Assembly (NCBI GenBank): GCA_016791475.1
Contig: JAEUWI010000025.1
Location: 32,179 to 96,178 of the forward strand
Direction of reading: 5' to 3'
Length of the DNA: 64,000 nt
From: Candidatus Hydrogenedentota bacterium
Lineage (GTDB): Bacteria > Hydrogenedentota > Hydrogenedentia > Hydrogenedentales > JAEUWI01
The position numbers were made by a program, and so were the translations under genes. Of this stretch, positions 18,733 to 27,756 are shown in pieces. How positions within the stretch are numbered: the first letter of the stretch is position 1; each line of letters begins with the position of its first letter. Under the pieces are notes generated by a model. The model searched no databases. It worked only from the letters and a program-made list of their open reading frames with translations, and was not told the origin of the DNA.

Positions 18733-18803
18733 CATTGTGCCGCAATAGTCGGCACCCGGCTCTGAACGACCCCGCCCGCTTCAGCGCGATCCGCCGTCAC
18801 CCG

Positions 18804-21296
18804 TCAGTTTCGGGGCGCGGGCGGTCGATCATCCACCGATTCCGCGATGGCCACATCATAGGCGCGGCGGGCGTAGTCATACGCGGCCACGGCGGCCGCC
18901 ATATCGTCCTTGCGAATCTGCGCCTCCTTCATCTTCCAGCACTGATCCACGGCGGCGCGGCACCACTCCGCGCTGCGGCGCGATGCGCGGATGGGCTTGT
19001 CGCCCACGAGGGTGTAAATGGGGTTGGTGTGGGCGGCCGCCGTCACGCGGAGCGCGATCCAGCTTGAGTGGTGCACGGCCTGGGTAAACTTCAATTCGTG
19101 CTCCCGGCCGTCCGCTACGATCTCCTGCTTTTGCACCGCGTAACCGTTCACAATGAGCTCCACCGCCACCTTGCGCGTCCCGGGGATGCGGGCCTTCTCC
19201 ACGTGCCAGTAGGGACGCCCCATAAACCCGCCCTCGGCGATCTTCTTGCCAGCGTCATCCTGCGCCTCGGGCAGCCAGGCGGCCGCCGTGGCCGTCACCG
19301 TAACATCCCGCGGTGCCGCCAGGTGCACCTCGTTCTTATTGGCACCCAACTCATTCCCCTCCACCTTGAAGTTGTAGAGGTGGGCGCGCCCGTCGGAAAC
19401 ATAGTTGGCGCCCTCTTTAATCTTTTCCACGAAACTGTCGAAATCCAGCTTCTCGCCGAGCCGCGTGTAGCTCCGGGCCATGCCGATACGGTCATCAAAA
19501 ATGCAGGGGAAATCCGTTTCACCGCTGATCGCGGTGCGGAAGCCGCTATTGAGCACGTGGTACCAGATATTCAACTCCATGTGGAGGGGCGTGTCGCCCG
19601 CGGAGATGAAATCGACGGCGTCGTGGGTCGCCGTAACGATGTACTCATTCGCACCGATGCCGTCAAACTTCGCCATGACATAGTTGGGGATTTCCTCGGT
19701 GGGTGTTTGGGGAGCCAAGCCCCAGCCACTGTGGGAATAGCCCACGATACCGCCCTGTTCCTTGCCCCACTTGAGCACGGGAAGGGTCCAGCTCGGCCAT
19801 TCCTCTATCAGCGTCGTGCCCGGATAATCATCTTCTTTGAGGCGAAGCAGGCAGAGGTGCCCGGCGTGACTGGAAGGAAACCCTGAAACTTCCACATCGT
19901 AACGCATGATGTTTTCCGGGGTGGAAAGCTTATGGACCTCGCCTTCGAAGAAGGTCTTCTGGTGATACCAGCAGGGCCCCCAGGTAAGCACGCAGGACAC
20001 ATCCAGATCCTCGCCCTGGGCCTGGCGCAGCATGGCCTCGGGGCGGACCCCCGCTTCGGGGCTCTCATAGTGGCTGCAGCCGCCCGCATGGACATGGTGA
20101 TCCGCGCTGAAGAAGCCTTTCTCCTTCATGCTGATCCAGCGCTCCAACTGGAAGGTCTCCGTGTGCTCCTTCACACCTTCGGGCACGGTAATGGTGCGCG
20201 AGTGGGCCAGGTACTCTGGACCGCGCGTCCAAGTGACGTCGTAGGTCCCCGGCGGAAGATACACGTGCTCTCCGTCCGCGCGATACACCTGGGGATGGAA
20301 AAAGAAGTCCGGATAGTCGCTCTCCGTTGTTACCCGACGGGACGGCAGAGGATAAACACCGACCAGAGGCTGGGCCGAAAGGCCCGGGCGGGCCCACGGT
20401 TCATTAAGCGCCTTGCTCTGGCGATAGTCATTGGGCAGGGCCGGCTTCTCCGAAGCATCCACCAGCCGCTGGACGTTGTCCCGGATGATGAAGGACGCCA
20501 TGGCCGGGCCGCCATCGTGATCCTTTACTTGAAGCTGGACCTTGACCGAAGGCTTGCAGTCAAAAAACACCGTCACGGCATTGCGGTAGCCCACATCCTG
20601 CGAGCCCTGGCCCACATGGAAGCCCAGCTTGGCCTCCCGGGGACCCACCTCATCGGTGTACACCTGGAGCACCTTGTACTCCACAGGAATCCCCGAAAGC
20701 GCGGTCGTCAAGGGGCGGCTCTCATAAAAACTCAGCTCCAGATAGCGGTTCGCCGCCTCTCCGGGCGAAAGAAGATTCTCCGGCTTCGGCTCCGGTCTTC
20801 CCGTGGAAACATGGAGCCTCGGCTCGGCGTTCGGAGACTCCCATTCGATGGGCGCGCGGGTGCCGGACTCGTTGTGCACTTTGATCAGGAAGCTCTTCCA
20901 GCCGCCCTGTTGCAGGTCGGCATCCGCCGGACCCCGCATGACTTTCACCCGCGCTTCGGGATTGATATTGACCGCGGCGAGGCAGTAGGGATCAAGTATC
21001 GACTGAATCTCTTCGGCCACGGCGGGTGTGTGCTCTTTCTCCGACAGCGCCTTGAGACGAGCGGAATCGGCCTCACTCAGTCCGCTGCCGAGGTAACGCA
21101 GGGCTTCGTCCAGGCGCAGACTCGCGGCCATGATGGGCTGGACCGGGACGTTCGGGATAATGTCCAGCGTCTCTACCGGCTCTTCGAGCGCCGCGCGAGG
21201 TCCCGTGGTCTTGCAGCCAACCAGCACCAGCACCGAGAAGGCCAGCACCGCCGCCGGACGAACACCGCGACTGAAGTTGTTCAGGTATGAAATCAT
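18804..21296 (-). CDS. CehA/McbA-type PHP metallohydrolase lipoprotein
   Basis: 830 residues. The lipobox VLVLVGC is at about residues 22-28, so it is a membrane-anchored exported protein. The first ~400 residues are beta-rich and of unknown role. The C-terminal half is a PHP-like metal hydrolase: ADHHVHAGG at about 406-414, YSHSGWG at about 507, SGETDFP at about 598 and YVSDGRAHLYNF at about 640. Relatives include CehA carbaryl hydrolase, but most are uncharacterised and found in glycan-degrading bacteria; a phosphodiester or carbamate specificity cannot be read from sequence. ATG 21296 has GGAGAG upstream; the frame opens at a TTG at 21323 which is less likely. Confidence 0.85.
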   Translation of the reverse strand: MISYLNNFSRGVRPAAVLAFSVLVLVGCKTTGPRAALEEPVETLDIIPNVPVQPIMAASLRLDEALRYLGSGLSEADSARLKALSEKEHTPAVAEEIQSILDPYCLAAVNINPEARVKVMRGPADADLQQGGWKSFLIKVHNESGTRAPIEWESPNAEPRLHVSTGRPEPKPENLLSPGEAANRYLELSFYESRPLTTALSGIPVEYKVLQVYTDEVGPREAKLGFHVGQGSQDVGYRNAVTVFFDCKPSVKVQLQVKDHDGGPAMASFIIRDNVQRLVDASEKPALPNDYRQSKALNEPWARPGLSAQPLVGVYPLPSRRVTTESDYPDFFFHPQVYRADGEHVYLPPGTYDVTWTRGPEYLAHSRTITVPEGVKEHTETFQLERWISMKEKGFFSADHHVHAGGCSHYESPEAGVRPEAMLRQAQGEDLDVSCVLTWGPCWYHQKTFFEGEVHKLSTPENIMRYDVEVSGFPSSHAGHLCLLRLKEDDYPGTTLIEEWPSWTLPVLKWGKEQGGIVGYSHSGWGLAPQTPTEEIPNYVMAKFDGIGANEYIVTATHDAVDFISAGDTPLHMELNIWYHVLNSGFRTAISGETDFPCIFDDRIGMARSYTRLGEKLDFDSFVEKIKEGANYVSDGRAHLYNFKVEGNELGANKNEVHLAAPRDVTVTATAAAWLPEAQDDAGKKIAEGGFMGRPYWHVEKARIPGTRKVAVELIVNGYAVQKQEIVADGREHELKFTQAVHHSSWIALRVTAAAHTNPIYTLVGDKPIRASRRSAEWCRAAVDQCWKMKEAQIRKDDMAAAVAAYDYARRAYDVAIAESVDDRPPAPRN

Positions 21297-21506
21297 GACA
21301 AGATCGCTCTCCACGGGTTCCAAAAGCCTCGCTGCTTCGCTCCCTGTCCCACAGTATGCCCCGCGGGACGCCCCGGTGCAAGTGAGGCCCCGGCAGCCCG
21401 GGAATCAAGTAGCGGCCCCGGAACCGGGCTTTTTTGCCGGCGCCCTCCGCCGGGGCCTATACTATGCGCTAACCTTTTCCTAACAGTCAGTGGAGTATAC
21501 TTCCGA

Positions 21507-22097
21507 ATGAAAGTCGAAAATCCCGGTTCCTTTCTGGATCACTTTCTACGCCAGACCCGCATTCATCACGTCCAGTTGAGCGGCATGGCGGATGTAAAAG
21601 CGAACATGATGTTAACCGTGGCGTCGGTGGTGTTGACTTTCACCGTGGGTTATCTCGCCGATCCGGCGTTTCAGTGGGCCGCGCTGACCTTGATTGTGTT
21701 TTGCTTTGCCTCCATTGTCGCGGCGATCTACTCCGCCATGCCCCGGGTGCAACTGCCGGCGAAAAACCGCCCCCGCCCGGATACGAAGGACCCCAATTAC
21801 AACCCCCTCTTTTTTGGTACGTTCATCCACATGACGCTGGACGAATACAACGATGTGATGGAACAGGCGGTGAACGACCCTTCGGAGGCCGTGGAGCTGA
21901 TGGTGCGGGAAATCTACACGCTGGGGTGCTTCCTGGCCTATCGGAAGTACCGCTACCTGCGCTGGGCCTACCTCCTGTTCCTGAGTGGTCTGCTGGTGGC
22001 CGGCCTCGTCCAGGGCTTGTGTGTGACGCTTCAGAATATGGGTATTCAGCCCTGGCAGTTCCACCTGGCGCCCATGTCGTCGACCGTGGGTGGCTGA
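21507..22097 (+). CDS. Pycsar-effector-like (DUF5706/PycTM-type) membrane protein, orphan
   Basis: 196 residues. The segment LSGMADVKANMMLTVASVVL (about 24-43) matches the conserved start of the DUF5706/PycTM domain, in which a helix with D-x-K-A leads into the first TM. TMs are at about 34-51 and 57-77, then PR, a loop with NPLFFGTFIHMTLDEYNDVM (about 99-118), REIYTLGCFLAYRKYRYLR (about 134-152) and a last TM at about 153-173, all in the family's order. In Pycsar phage defence this domain opens membranes after binding cCMP or cUMP. No pyrimidine cyclase is adjacent: the neighbours are the PHP lipoprotein (divergent) and a GT39-like gene. It may be a stand-alone member with a housekeeping role. 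The RBS before ATG 21507 is weak. Confidence 0.75.
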   Translation: MKVENPGSFLDHFLRQTRIHHVQLSGMADVKANMMLTVASVVLTFTVGYLADPAFQWAALTLIVFCFASIVAAIYSAMPRVQLPAKNRPRPDTKDPNYNPLFFGTFIHMTLDEYNDVMEQAVNDPSEAVELMVREIYTLGCFLAYRKYRYLRWAYLLFLSGLLVAGLVQGLCVTLQNMGIQPWQFHLAPMSSTVGG

Positions 22098-22186
22098 GCG
22101 ACGTCCAGGGTGAACGCGTTGCCGCCCCGCTATGACAAAGGTGCCCTTGTTCGCAATTCTCACCTCTGACTCTGGAGACTCATCCC

Positions 22187-24901
22187 GTGACCGATCCCTC
22201 GCTTGACCCGATGCTACCGCCCCGCCCTATCGGAGAATCCTCCGACGAGCCGGAGGCGGCGCGGCTCCACGGGGGAGAAACTACATTGGAATCCCTGGCC
22301 GAAACCCGCATTCTCCACGATACGGCGGAGGAGAAGGAGGCCGAATCCCCTAGAACGGTGGACATCGGACTGGAGCCAATGCTGCCACCGCGCCCCCCCG
22401 TGGAATCCCCCGAGCGGCCCGCGGTACGACCACAAGTGGCCCCCCCGATTGAACTGGAGCCCCTGGTGCTCCCGCACCGTTCCCGGGAGACTTCGCTGGA
22501 GGCGCTGAACGCGGAAAGCGATGAGGAGCGGCACCATGGCGACGAAGGCACGAGCTGGCTGGCGCCCTTCCTGCTCATGCTCTGCCTGGCCGCCTTCCAC
22601 GTAATAGCGAATCTCTGGTGGCTCCACCAGGACAACCACCCCATCCGCACCGATGAAGAAGGGCACATGCTCTTCGCACGGCAATACCACGAGGTGCTCT
22701 TCGTGCGGGACTATCCCGATCCCGTCCGCCGTCTCATCGCCGTATCCCAGATACGCCCCGGAATCCCCGCGCACCCGCCCCTTTTCCAATTGCTGGGCGC
22801 GCTGATGATCGAAATCTTTGGCTACAGCCCGGATACCATCGCCGCCACGAGCACCGTCATGTTCGTGCTGCTCCTGTTCGGCTGCTATGCCCTCGCGCGA
22901 ACGTTTCTCCTTCCGTGGCAGAGCCTCTTCGCGGTCTTTGTCGTGAGCATGACACCCATTGTATTCGCCTCGTCCCGCTTTTTCATGACGGACTTCGGCT
23001 CCGCCGTCATCGCGGTCTGGTCGATCTTCGCGCTGGTGAAGAGCCAGGGTCTCCGGCACCCGGGCTGGGTGCTGCTTTTCGCCGTGCTCAGCGGGCTTGG
23101 GATCCTCACGCGCACCGTGACCTTTGCGTATTTCCTCGTCCCCGCTATCCTGACCGGCCTGGCAGGCATCGCGGCCACGCTCCGCCGCGAGCCCTGGGAG
23201 CCCGGATGGGGAACCCTCGCCGTGAATGTCGCCATGGCCCTCGTGGTGACCGTGGGCATTTTCGCCCCATGGTACTGCGCCAATCTCGAACCCTTCTACG
23301 ACTATTGGTCCAACAAGGAAATCTCGGGCACGCGCGGCCCCCTGACCAACTTCGCACCGCCCCCCCCGGTCAACGCCGCGAATGCGGCGCCGGATGCGCC
23401 CCCCACGCTGATGGCCGATCAAAGCACCTATGCCCGTATCGTCCGGACCGTATCTGAAAAGGCCGCAAACCCGCCGGTGGCCTGGATCCGCTATCCCGTC
23501 TACCTGGTCAACGACGGGCTCTTCGCCGTACTCGCGGGACTGGCGCTGCTTGGGATGCTCATCGCGCCGCTCCGGGCGCAGTTTCGCGCCTTTCCGCTGG
23601 CGTGCTTCTATTTCTGGATTCTGGGCAGTTGGGGCTTCTTCTCCGTCATTATTCGTTCCGCCACCCCGCGCTATGGCCTGCCGGTGGCCCCGGCCCTCGC
23701 CCTCTTCGCCGCCCTCGCCATTCTGGCCCTGCCCGGACGCTGGATACGCATGACGGCCGCGGCGCTCCTGAGTGTCGTGCTGCTGTTTCAATATGCCCTG
23801 CTTACCATCCAACCCATGGGGCCCAAAGCGCGCCTGGACATCCCCGTTACCTTTCCCCAGGACAAGGCCCACTACTTCGCCGATCCAGGCCTGGTCGTAT
23901 TCAAAGACAACCTCGCCCTGGGCTTTTCCTACGCGCGCCTGGGCGCGCCGGAGAAGGAAAACTATCAGGAGCGCCTGATCCTGGCCATGCTGAAGCACGA
24001 GAAGGAACTCCCCGTGCGTACGGGGCAGTTCGCCAACTATCAAAAACTGAACGCGCGCGGCCTGGAGTTTTACGAGCGCCACTACTGGCCGGGGGACAAC
24101 CCCTATCGCCTGCCTTCCCTCGCCCCGGCGGATGTCCCCGAGCGGCGCCTGACCATGATCCACATGGGCACGGAGCCGGAACAGCTCCTGCCGCGGCTTG
24201 GCGAAACGGACTACATCATCTTTGAGGCCCCCGCGGCAAAGCAGGAAATTGCGACGGGTTATCAGGCCTTCTTCGAGTCGCGGGGCTATTCCTTGATAGA
24301 AAGTTTTGACGTGCCCGAATTTGGCTGGGTACCCGCCGCGCGCTATGGCGTGCTCGCGCGCAAGCTTCAAGGCGATCTGGTGCCCGTCACGGCGGAATCC
24401 ATCGCCGCCATGGATCTCTACGATATTCACGCGCTGAAATACTCCGCGGACTTTCAACGCCTTTCACCGGAACTCCGGGACCTGGCGCAGCGCACCTTCA
24501 CGAACAAGCTGCAGGCGGTGGCGACTCCATTCCAGTTGAATGAAGCCGTGACCTTCATGGCGGCCGATACGACCCGCGTCGATACGACAACCTATCGCGT
24601 CCGCATGGTGTTCCAGGTGGACAAGGCCCTGGATCGAAACTGGCGCATGCTTTTCCACGGTTTTGTGTCACCGGAAAACCTTTCGAAACTGCCCGCCGAC
24701 AAACAGGCCCAGGGCTATATGGACTGGAACTTCGATCCCCAGCCACCCGCGACCGAATGGGTGCCGGGCGACTTTGTCATTCTGACAAACCAGATCGTGG
24801 CCGAGCCCCTCCAATGGCAATTCAAATTCGGACTCTTCCAGGGCGACGTACTCTTTGGCCGGACCGGTCTCTTGAAGGTCATGGATCTCGGGGCGATGTA
24901 G
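22187..24901 (+). CDS. GT39/ArnT-like membrane glycosyltransferase with proline-rich N-terminus
   Basis: 904 residues. GTG 22187 has GGAG ten bases upstream. The N-terminal ~120 residues are cytoplasmic, Pro/Glu-rich, with a duplicated motif (LDPMLPPRP and LEPMLPPRP about 60 residues apart). TM1 is at about 122-140, followed by a periplasmic acidic pair in RTDEEGHMLF (about 151-160), the expected catalytic Asp/Glu site of the PMT/ArnT fold. About ten further TM segments run to about 545. The last ~350 residues are a soluble domain with no clear family, ending in a beta-rich region. It likely transfers a sugar from a polyprenyl phosphate to lipid, protein or glycan outside the inner membrane. 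Confidence 0.82.
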   Translation: MTDPSLDPMLPPRPIGESSDEPEAARLHGGETTLESLAETRILHDTAEEKEAESPRTVDIGLEPMLPPRPPVESPERPAVRPQVAPPIELEPLVLPHRSRETSLEALNAESDEERHHGDEGTSWLAPFLLMLCLAAFHVIANLWWLHQDNHPIRTDEEGHMLFARQYHEVLFVRDYPDPVRRLIAVSQIRPGIPAHPPLFQLLGALMIEIFGYSPDTIAATSTVMFVLLLFGCYALARTFLLPWQSLFAVFVVSMTPIVFASSRFFMTDFGSAVIAVWSIFALVKSQGLRHPGWVLLFAVLSGLGILTRTVTFAYFLVPAILTGLAGIAATLRREPWEPGWGTLAVNVAMALVVTVGIFAPWYCANLEPFYDYWSNKEISGTRGPLTNFAPPPPVNAANAAPDAPPTLMADQSTYARIVRTVSEKAANPPVAWIRYPVYLVNDGLFAVLAGLALLGMLIAPLRAQFRAFPLACFYFWILGSWGFFSVIIRSATPRYGLPVAPALALFAALAILALPGRWIRMTAAALLSVVLLFQYALLTIQPMGPKARLDIPVTFPQDKAHYFADPGLVVFKDNLALGFSYARLGAPEKENYQERLILAMLKHEKELPVRTGQFANYQKLNARGLEFYERHYWPGDNPYRLPSLAPADVPERRLTMIHMGTEPEQLLPRLGETDYIIFEAPAAKQEIATGYQAFFESRGYSLIESFDVPEFGWVPAARYGVLARKLQGDLVPVTAESIAAMDLYDIHALKYSADFQRLSPELRDLAQRTFTNKLQAVATPFQLNEAVTFMAADTTRVDTTTYRVRMVFQVDKALDRNWRMLFHGFVSPENLSKLPADKQAQGYMDWNFDPQPPATEWVPGDFVILTNQIVAEPLQWQFKFGLFQGDVLFGRTGLLKVMDLGAM

Positions 24902-25034
24902 CACGAAAGCCGTCCGCGAATGCAGTCCCCGCAAGTTATCGGGTATGATAGTATTTGTGGTGCGGCACCGGCTTCGTTCGGGCGGCGAGAGATTGCGGAA
25001 TCATGCGTTCGCGGAAGCGAGGAGGAGCATAGCT

Positions 25035-26117
25035 ATGGCCATGACAGTGGAACAGTTGATGCAGGACGCCCTGGATAAGAATGCGTCGGATATCCACTTG
25101 AAAGAGGGAAATCCGCCCATCCTGCGCATCGACGGCGAACTGGTGCGCCTGGAGGACCAGCCCGTGCTCACCGAAGAGGACCTCCAGGAGATGCTGACGC
25201 AAATTGCGTCGCCCGCCGACATCGTGAAGTTCCAGAAGGTCATGGAACTGGACAATTCCTATTTCTATGAAGGAAAAGCCCGATTCCGCATCAACGTCTG
25301 CAAGGACGACGGCGACACGCGCATCGTCATGCGACTGATCCCCCTCATCATCAAGACCATGGAAGAGTTGAAACTCCCGACCGTGCTGAAAAAGCTCTGC
25401 GTGCTGAAGAATGGCCTTGTACTCGTCACCGGCCCGACCGGTAGCGGCAAATCCACCACGCTCGCGGCCCTCATTAACGACATCAACACCGAACGGCCCG
25501 ACCACATCATCACCGTGGAAGACCCGGTGGAATTCCTCCACAAGGACAAGCGCGCCATCGTCACCCAGCGCGAAATCGGACACGACACTCTCTCTTTCGC
25601 CAACGCGCTGCGCGGCGCGCTGCGCCAGGATCCCGACGTGATTCTCATCGGCGAAATGCGCGATGCGGAAACGGTGCGCACCGCACTCGCCTCCGCCGAA
25701 ACGGGCCACCTGGTGTTCTCCACCCTCCACACCGTGGACGCCGTGGAAACGCTGAACCGCGTCATTGACTTTTTCGAGCCCCACCAACAGTTGCAGATCC
25801 GGAAGCAGCTCGCCTCCGTGCTGCGCGGCGTGGTTTCCCAGCGCATTCTCCCCCTGGCCACGGGCCACGGACGCTGCGTGGCCGCCGAAGTGCTCCTGGG
25901 CACGCGCACGGTGCGTGACTTCATCGAAAAGGGCAAATCCTTCAAGGATATCGTACAGTTGATCGAAGAAGGCAACGACCAGTACGGCATGCAGACCTTC
26001 GACCAGGCGCTATACGACCTGTGGAAGGAACAGAAGATTACCGCGGAAGTCGCCCTGCTCAATGCCACCAGCCAGAAGGACCTCAAACTGCGTATGCAGG
26101 GCATGTCGGTGAAGTAA
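25035..26117 (+). CDS. PilT/PilU-type retraction ATPase, copy 1
   Basis: 360 residues, standard PilT size. N-terminal PAS-like domain (DALDKNASDIHLKEG), then RecA-like ATPase: Walker A GPTGSGKST at about 133, Asp box ITVEDPVEF, Walker B VILIGEMRD at about 196, His box HLVFSTLHT at about 220. Powers pilus retraction at the inner-membrane base. The AIRNLIREGK-type motif of PilT is replaced by TVRDFIEKGKSFKDIVQLIE. ATG 25035 has GGAGGAG eight bases upstream; the longer frame to 24945 lacks support. The following gene starts 17 bp after the stop, so they may be cotranscribed. A second PilT-like gene lies at 62639. Confidence 0.95.
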   Translation: MAMTVEQLMQDALDKNASDIHLKEGNPPILRIDGELVRLEDQPVLTEEDLQEMLTQIASPADIVKFQKVMELDNSYFYEGKARFRINVCKDDGDTRIVMRLIPLIIKTMEELKLPTVLKKLCVLKNGLVLVTGPTGSGKSTTLAALINDINTERPDHIITVEDPVEFLHKDKRAIVTQREIGHDTLSFANALRGALRQDPDVILIGEMRDAETVRTALASAETGHLVFSTLHTVDAVETLNRVIDFFEPHQQLQIRKQLASVLRGVVSQRILPLATGHGRCVAAEVLLGTRTVRDFIEKGKSFKDIVQLIEEGNDQYGMQTFDQALYDLWKEQKITAEVALLNATSQKDLKLRMQGMSVK

Positions 26118-26134
26118 GCATGCGAGGAATCGCT

Positions 26135-27223
26135 ATGGTGTCGGTGAAATGGATGGCCTGCCTTCTCGAAAGAGCCGGCATGGCCTCAAACCAGAGGCTT
26201 CAGGAAAGAAGCAGCCTGCCGTCCCTGCAACCGTGGCGCTCCGTACTCGGTCTTTGCCTCCTCTTTTCCGCGAACGCGCCCGCCGAAAATCTTCTGGCCA
26301 ATCCCGGCTTCGAGGATCTCGCGGGGGACAAACCCTCAAGCTGGGACCAATTTGTCCAGCCCATGCCGGGCGCGACGGCGGCACTCTCGGACACGGCCCA
26401 TGGCGGCGCCTACGCCGTGCAACTCCATATTCCCGCGCCCTACGACAAGGACCCGCTGAACAACTGGAGCCAGAACCTCTTCGGTGAGTTTGGCGACAAA
26501 ACACTTCGGGTCTCCGGCTTCATCCGCGTGGAGGAGGCCACGGAAGCCGCAATTCTGGTGCAACTCTGGCGCAAGAGGCCCTGGGGCGTCATCGGCGCGG
26601 CCACCACGAGCACCGACATGCCGGTCTATGGCACCCAGGACTGGCAGGAAGTCTCCATGGACGTTGCCGTGCCGGAGGGCGTGGATTTCGTCACGCTGCG
26701 CTGCGTGCTCAAGGGCTCCGGAACCGCCTGGTTCGACGATCTCTCCGTCGTGTTGGGGGAGGACGCAAAACCCCAAGAAAAGGCCGAGACACCGGCGAAG
26801 TCCGCCGAGCCACTCCAGGTTGCGACGGACCCGAATGGTGAGGCCGCGGCGGAAAGCGCCACAGACGATTTGGAATCGGCCGACGACGAAGAACTCATGG
26901 CCGGGGAGGATGGGGAGCTCGCCGAACCCGACGGGACCTTCGAGCAGCCGGCCCTGCCCCAGGAAACCGTGCTGCCCCTTGTGAATGAACTGGAAGCCGA
27001 AGTGCGGCGGCTGCGCAGCGCCAATGAGGTGCTCACCGACACGCTTCAGGAAATCCAGAGCGTCAACCAGGAGCTGCTCAAGGAGATGATGGCGGTGCAG
27101 GAGGAATTGCAGGAGATGAAGGCGGGCAAGAATGGCGCGGCCGCCCCCGCCCTGCGGGGCGACAAACCCCGTGTCCCGCCGCTGATTCCGCTCAGCGAGT
27201 CCCAGGAGTATGGCGCGCCATGA
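26135..27223 (+). CDS. Secreted carbohydrate-binding-module-like protein with C-terminal coiled coil
   Basis: 362 residues from ATG 26135, chosen for GAGGA seven bases upstream (ATG 26120 also possible). A hydrophobic stretch SVLGLCLLFSANAPAE near residues 37-52 looks like a signal peptide, but it is preceded by an unusually long 36-residue leader. The mature part starts NLLANPGFEDLAGDKPSSWD, the classic opening of CBM4/9/22-type jelly-roll domains, ending with the Asp-rich WFDDLSVVLGE. Then an acidic linker and a heptad segment (VNELEAEVRRLRSANEVL) predicted to oligomerise. It may bind a glycan; location periplasmic or surface. The stop overlaps the start of the next gene by 4 bases, implying translational coupling. 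Confidence 0.75.
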   Translation: MVSVKWMACLLERAGMASNQRLQERSSLPSLQPWRSVLGLCLLFSANAPAENLLANPGFEDLAGDKPSSWDQFVQPMPGATAALSDTAHGGAYAVQLHIPAPYDKDPLNNWSQNLFGEFGDKTLRVSGFIRVEEATEAAILVQLWRKRPWGVIGAATTSTDMPVYGTQDWQEVSMDVAVPEGVDFVTLRCVLKGSGTAWFDDLSVVLGEDAKPQEKAETPAKSAEPLQVATDPNGEAAAESATDDLESADDEELMAGEDGELAEPDGTFEQPALPQETVLPLVNELEAEVRRLRSANEVLTDTLQEIQSVNQELLKEMMAVQEELQEMKAGKNGAAAPALRGDKPRVPPLIPLSESQEYGAP

Positions 27224-27414
27224 CCAGCCAGACGATGATGATCCTGTTGATTTCCCTGTGTGCGGGCGCCTTCGCGGCGGGCAGCACCTGGGTGGGCATC
27301 GACGTGTTAACCCTGCTGGGGGGGCGCCTCGCCGCGCGCCGGGAAAAGAAACGCCTCGAAGCCGAGGCGAAAGCCCTGAAGAAGGCGGAAGAAGCCGCCA
27401 ATGCCAAGGAATAG
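27220..27414 (+). CDS. Small membrane protein, function unknown
   Basis: 64 residues. One N-terminal membrane segment (MMILLISLCAGAFAAGSTW, about 6-24), a short loop, and a charged Lys/Glu/Ala helix at the C-terminus (RREKKRLEAEAKALKK). Starts inside the stop codon of the upstream gene (ATGA overlap), which is the main reason to accept it. I do not recognise a family. With its neighbours it could form a small envelope unit. Confidence 0.6.
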   Translation: MTSQTMMILLISLCAGAFAAGSTWVGIDVLTLLGGRLAARREKKRLEAEAKALKKAEEAANAKE

Positions 27415-27429
27415 GCCGGAAACCTTATA

Positions 27430-27621
27430 ATGCCCGTCCCCCCCGAGCCAGGCCCCAGGCCCTCGATTGCCGTGCACTTCAAGTGCTGCAACGTCTACCT
27501 GCGCATCTACCTGAACCGGCTCGGCACCGCCTACTTCGGCCACTGTCCCCGCTGCACCCGCTCCATCACCATCAAAGTCGGCCCCGGCGGCTCAAAATCG
27601 CGATTCTGGACTGCGGAATAG
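27430..27621 (+). CDS. Small Cys-rich, zinc-ribbon-like protein
   Basis: 63 residues. Two cysteine pairs, KCCN at about 19-22 and CPRC at about 39-42, fit one zinc site. Short strands around [17 protein letters not shown] and the tail [12 protein letters not shown] look like a conserved small ribbon seen in Planctomycetes/Acidobacteria-like genomes (from memory, not checked). It follows the small membrane gene by 15 bp. The RBS is poor. Likely nucleic-acid or protein binding; role unknown. Confidence 0.6.
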   Translation: MPVPPEPGPRPSIAVHFKCCNVYLRIYLNRLGTAYFGHCPRCTRSITIKVGPGGSKSRFWTAE

Positions 27622-27756
27622 GGAGAGCGGGCGAAGTTCCTCCCCCAATACTACAGGGCCCGCTCGTCATTGCACCGCTCACGTCGCTCCCCAAGAAATT
27701 TCCATTGATCATTTTCCCCGATCCGCGCCATAGTATCTGTAGAAGGTGCCGAGACT

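Noticed and set aside
21507..22097. A complete Pycsar defence operon
   Set aside because: No cyclase is seen on either side; only the effector-like protein can be supported.
22214..24457. 747-codon minus-strand frame opposite the GT39-like gene
   Set aside because: Arg/Gly/His-rich shadow with no domain; the plus frame has TM helices and a good start.
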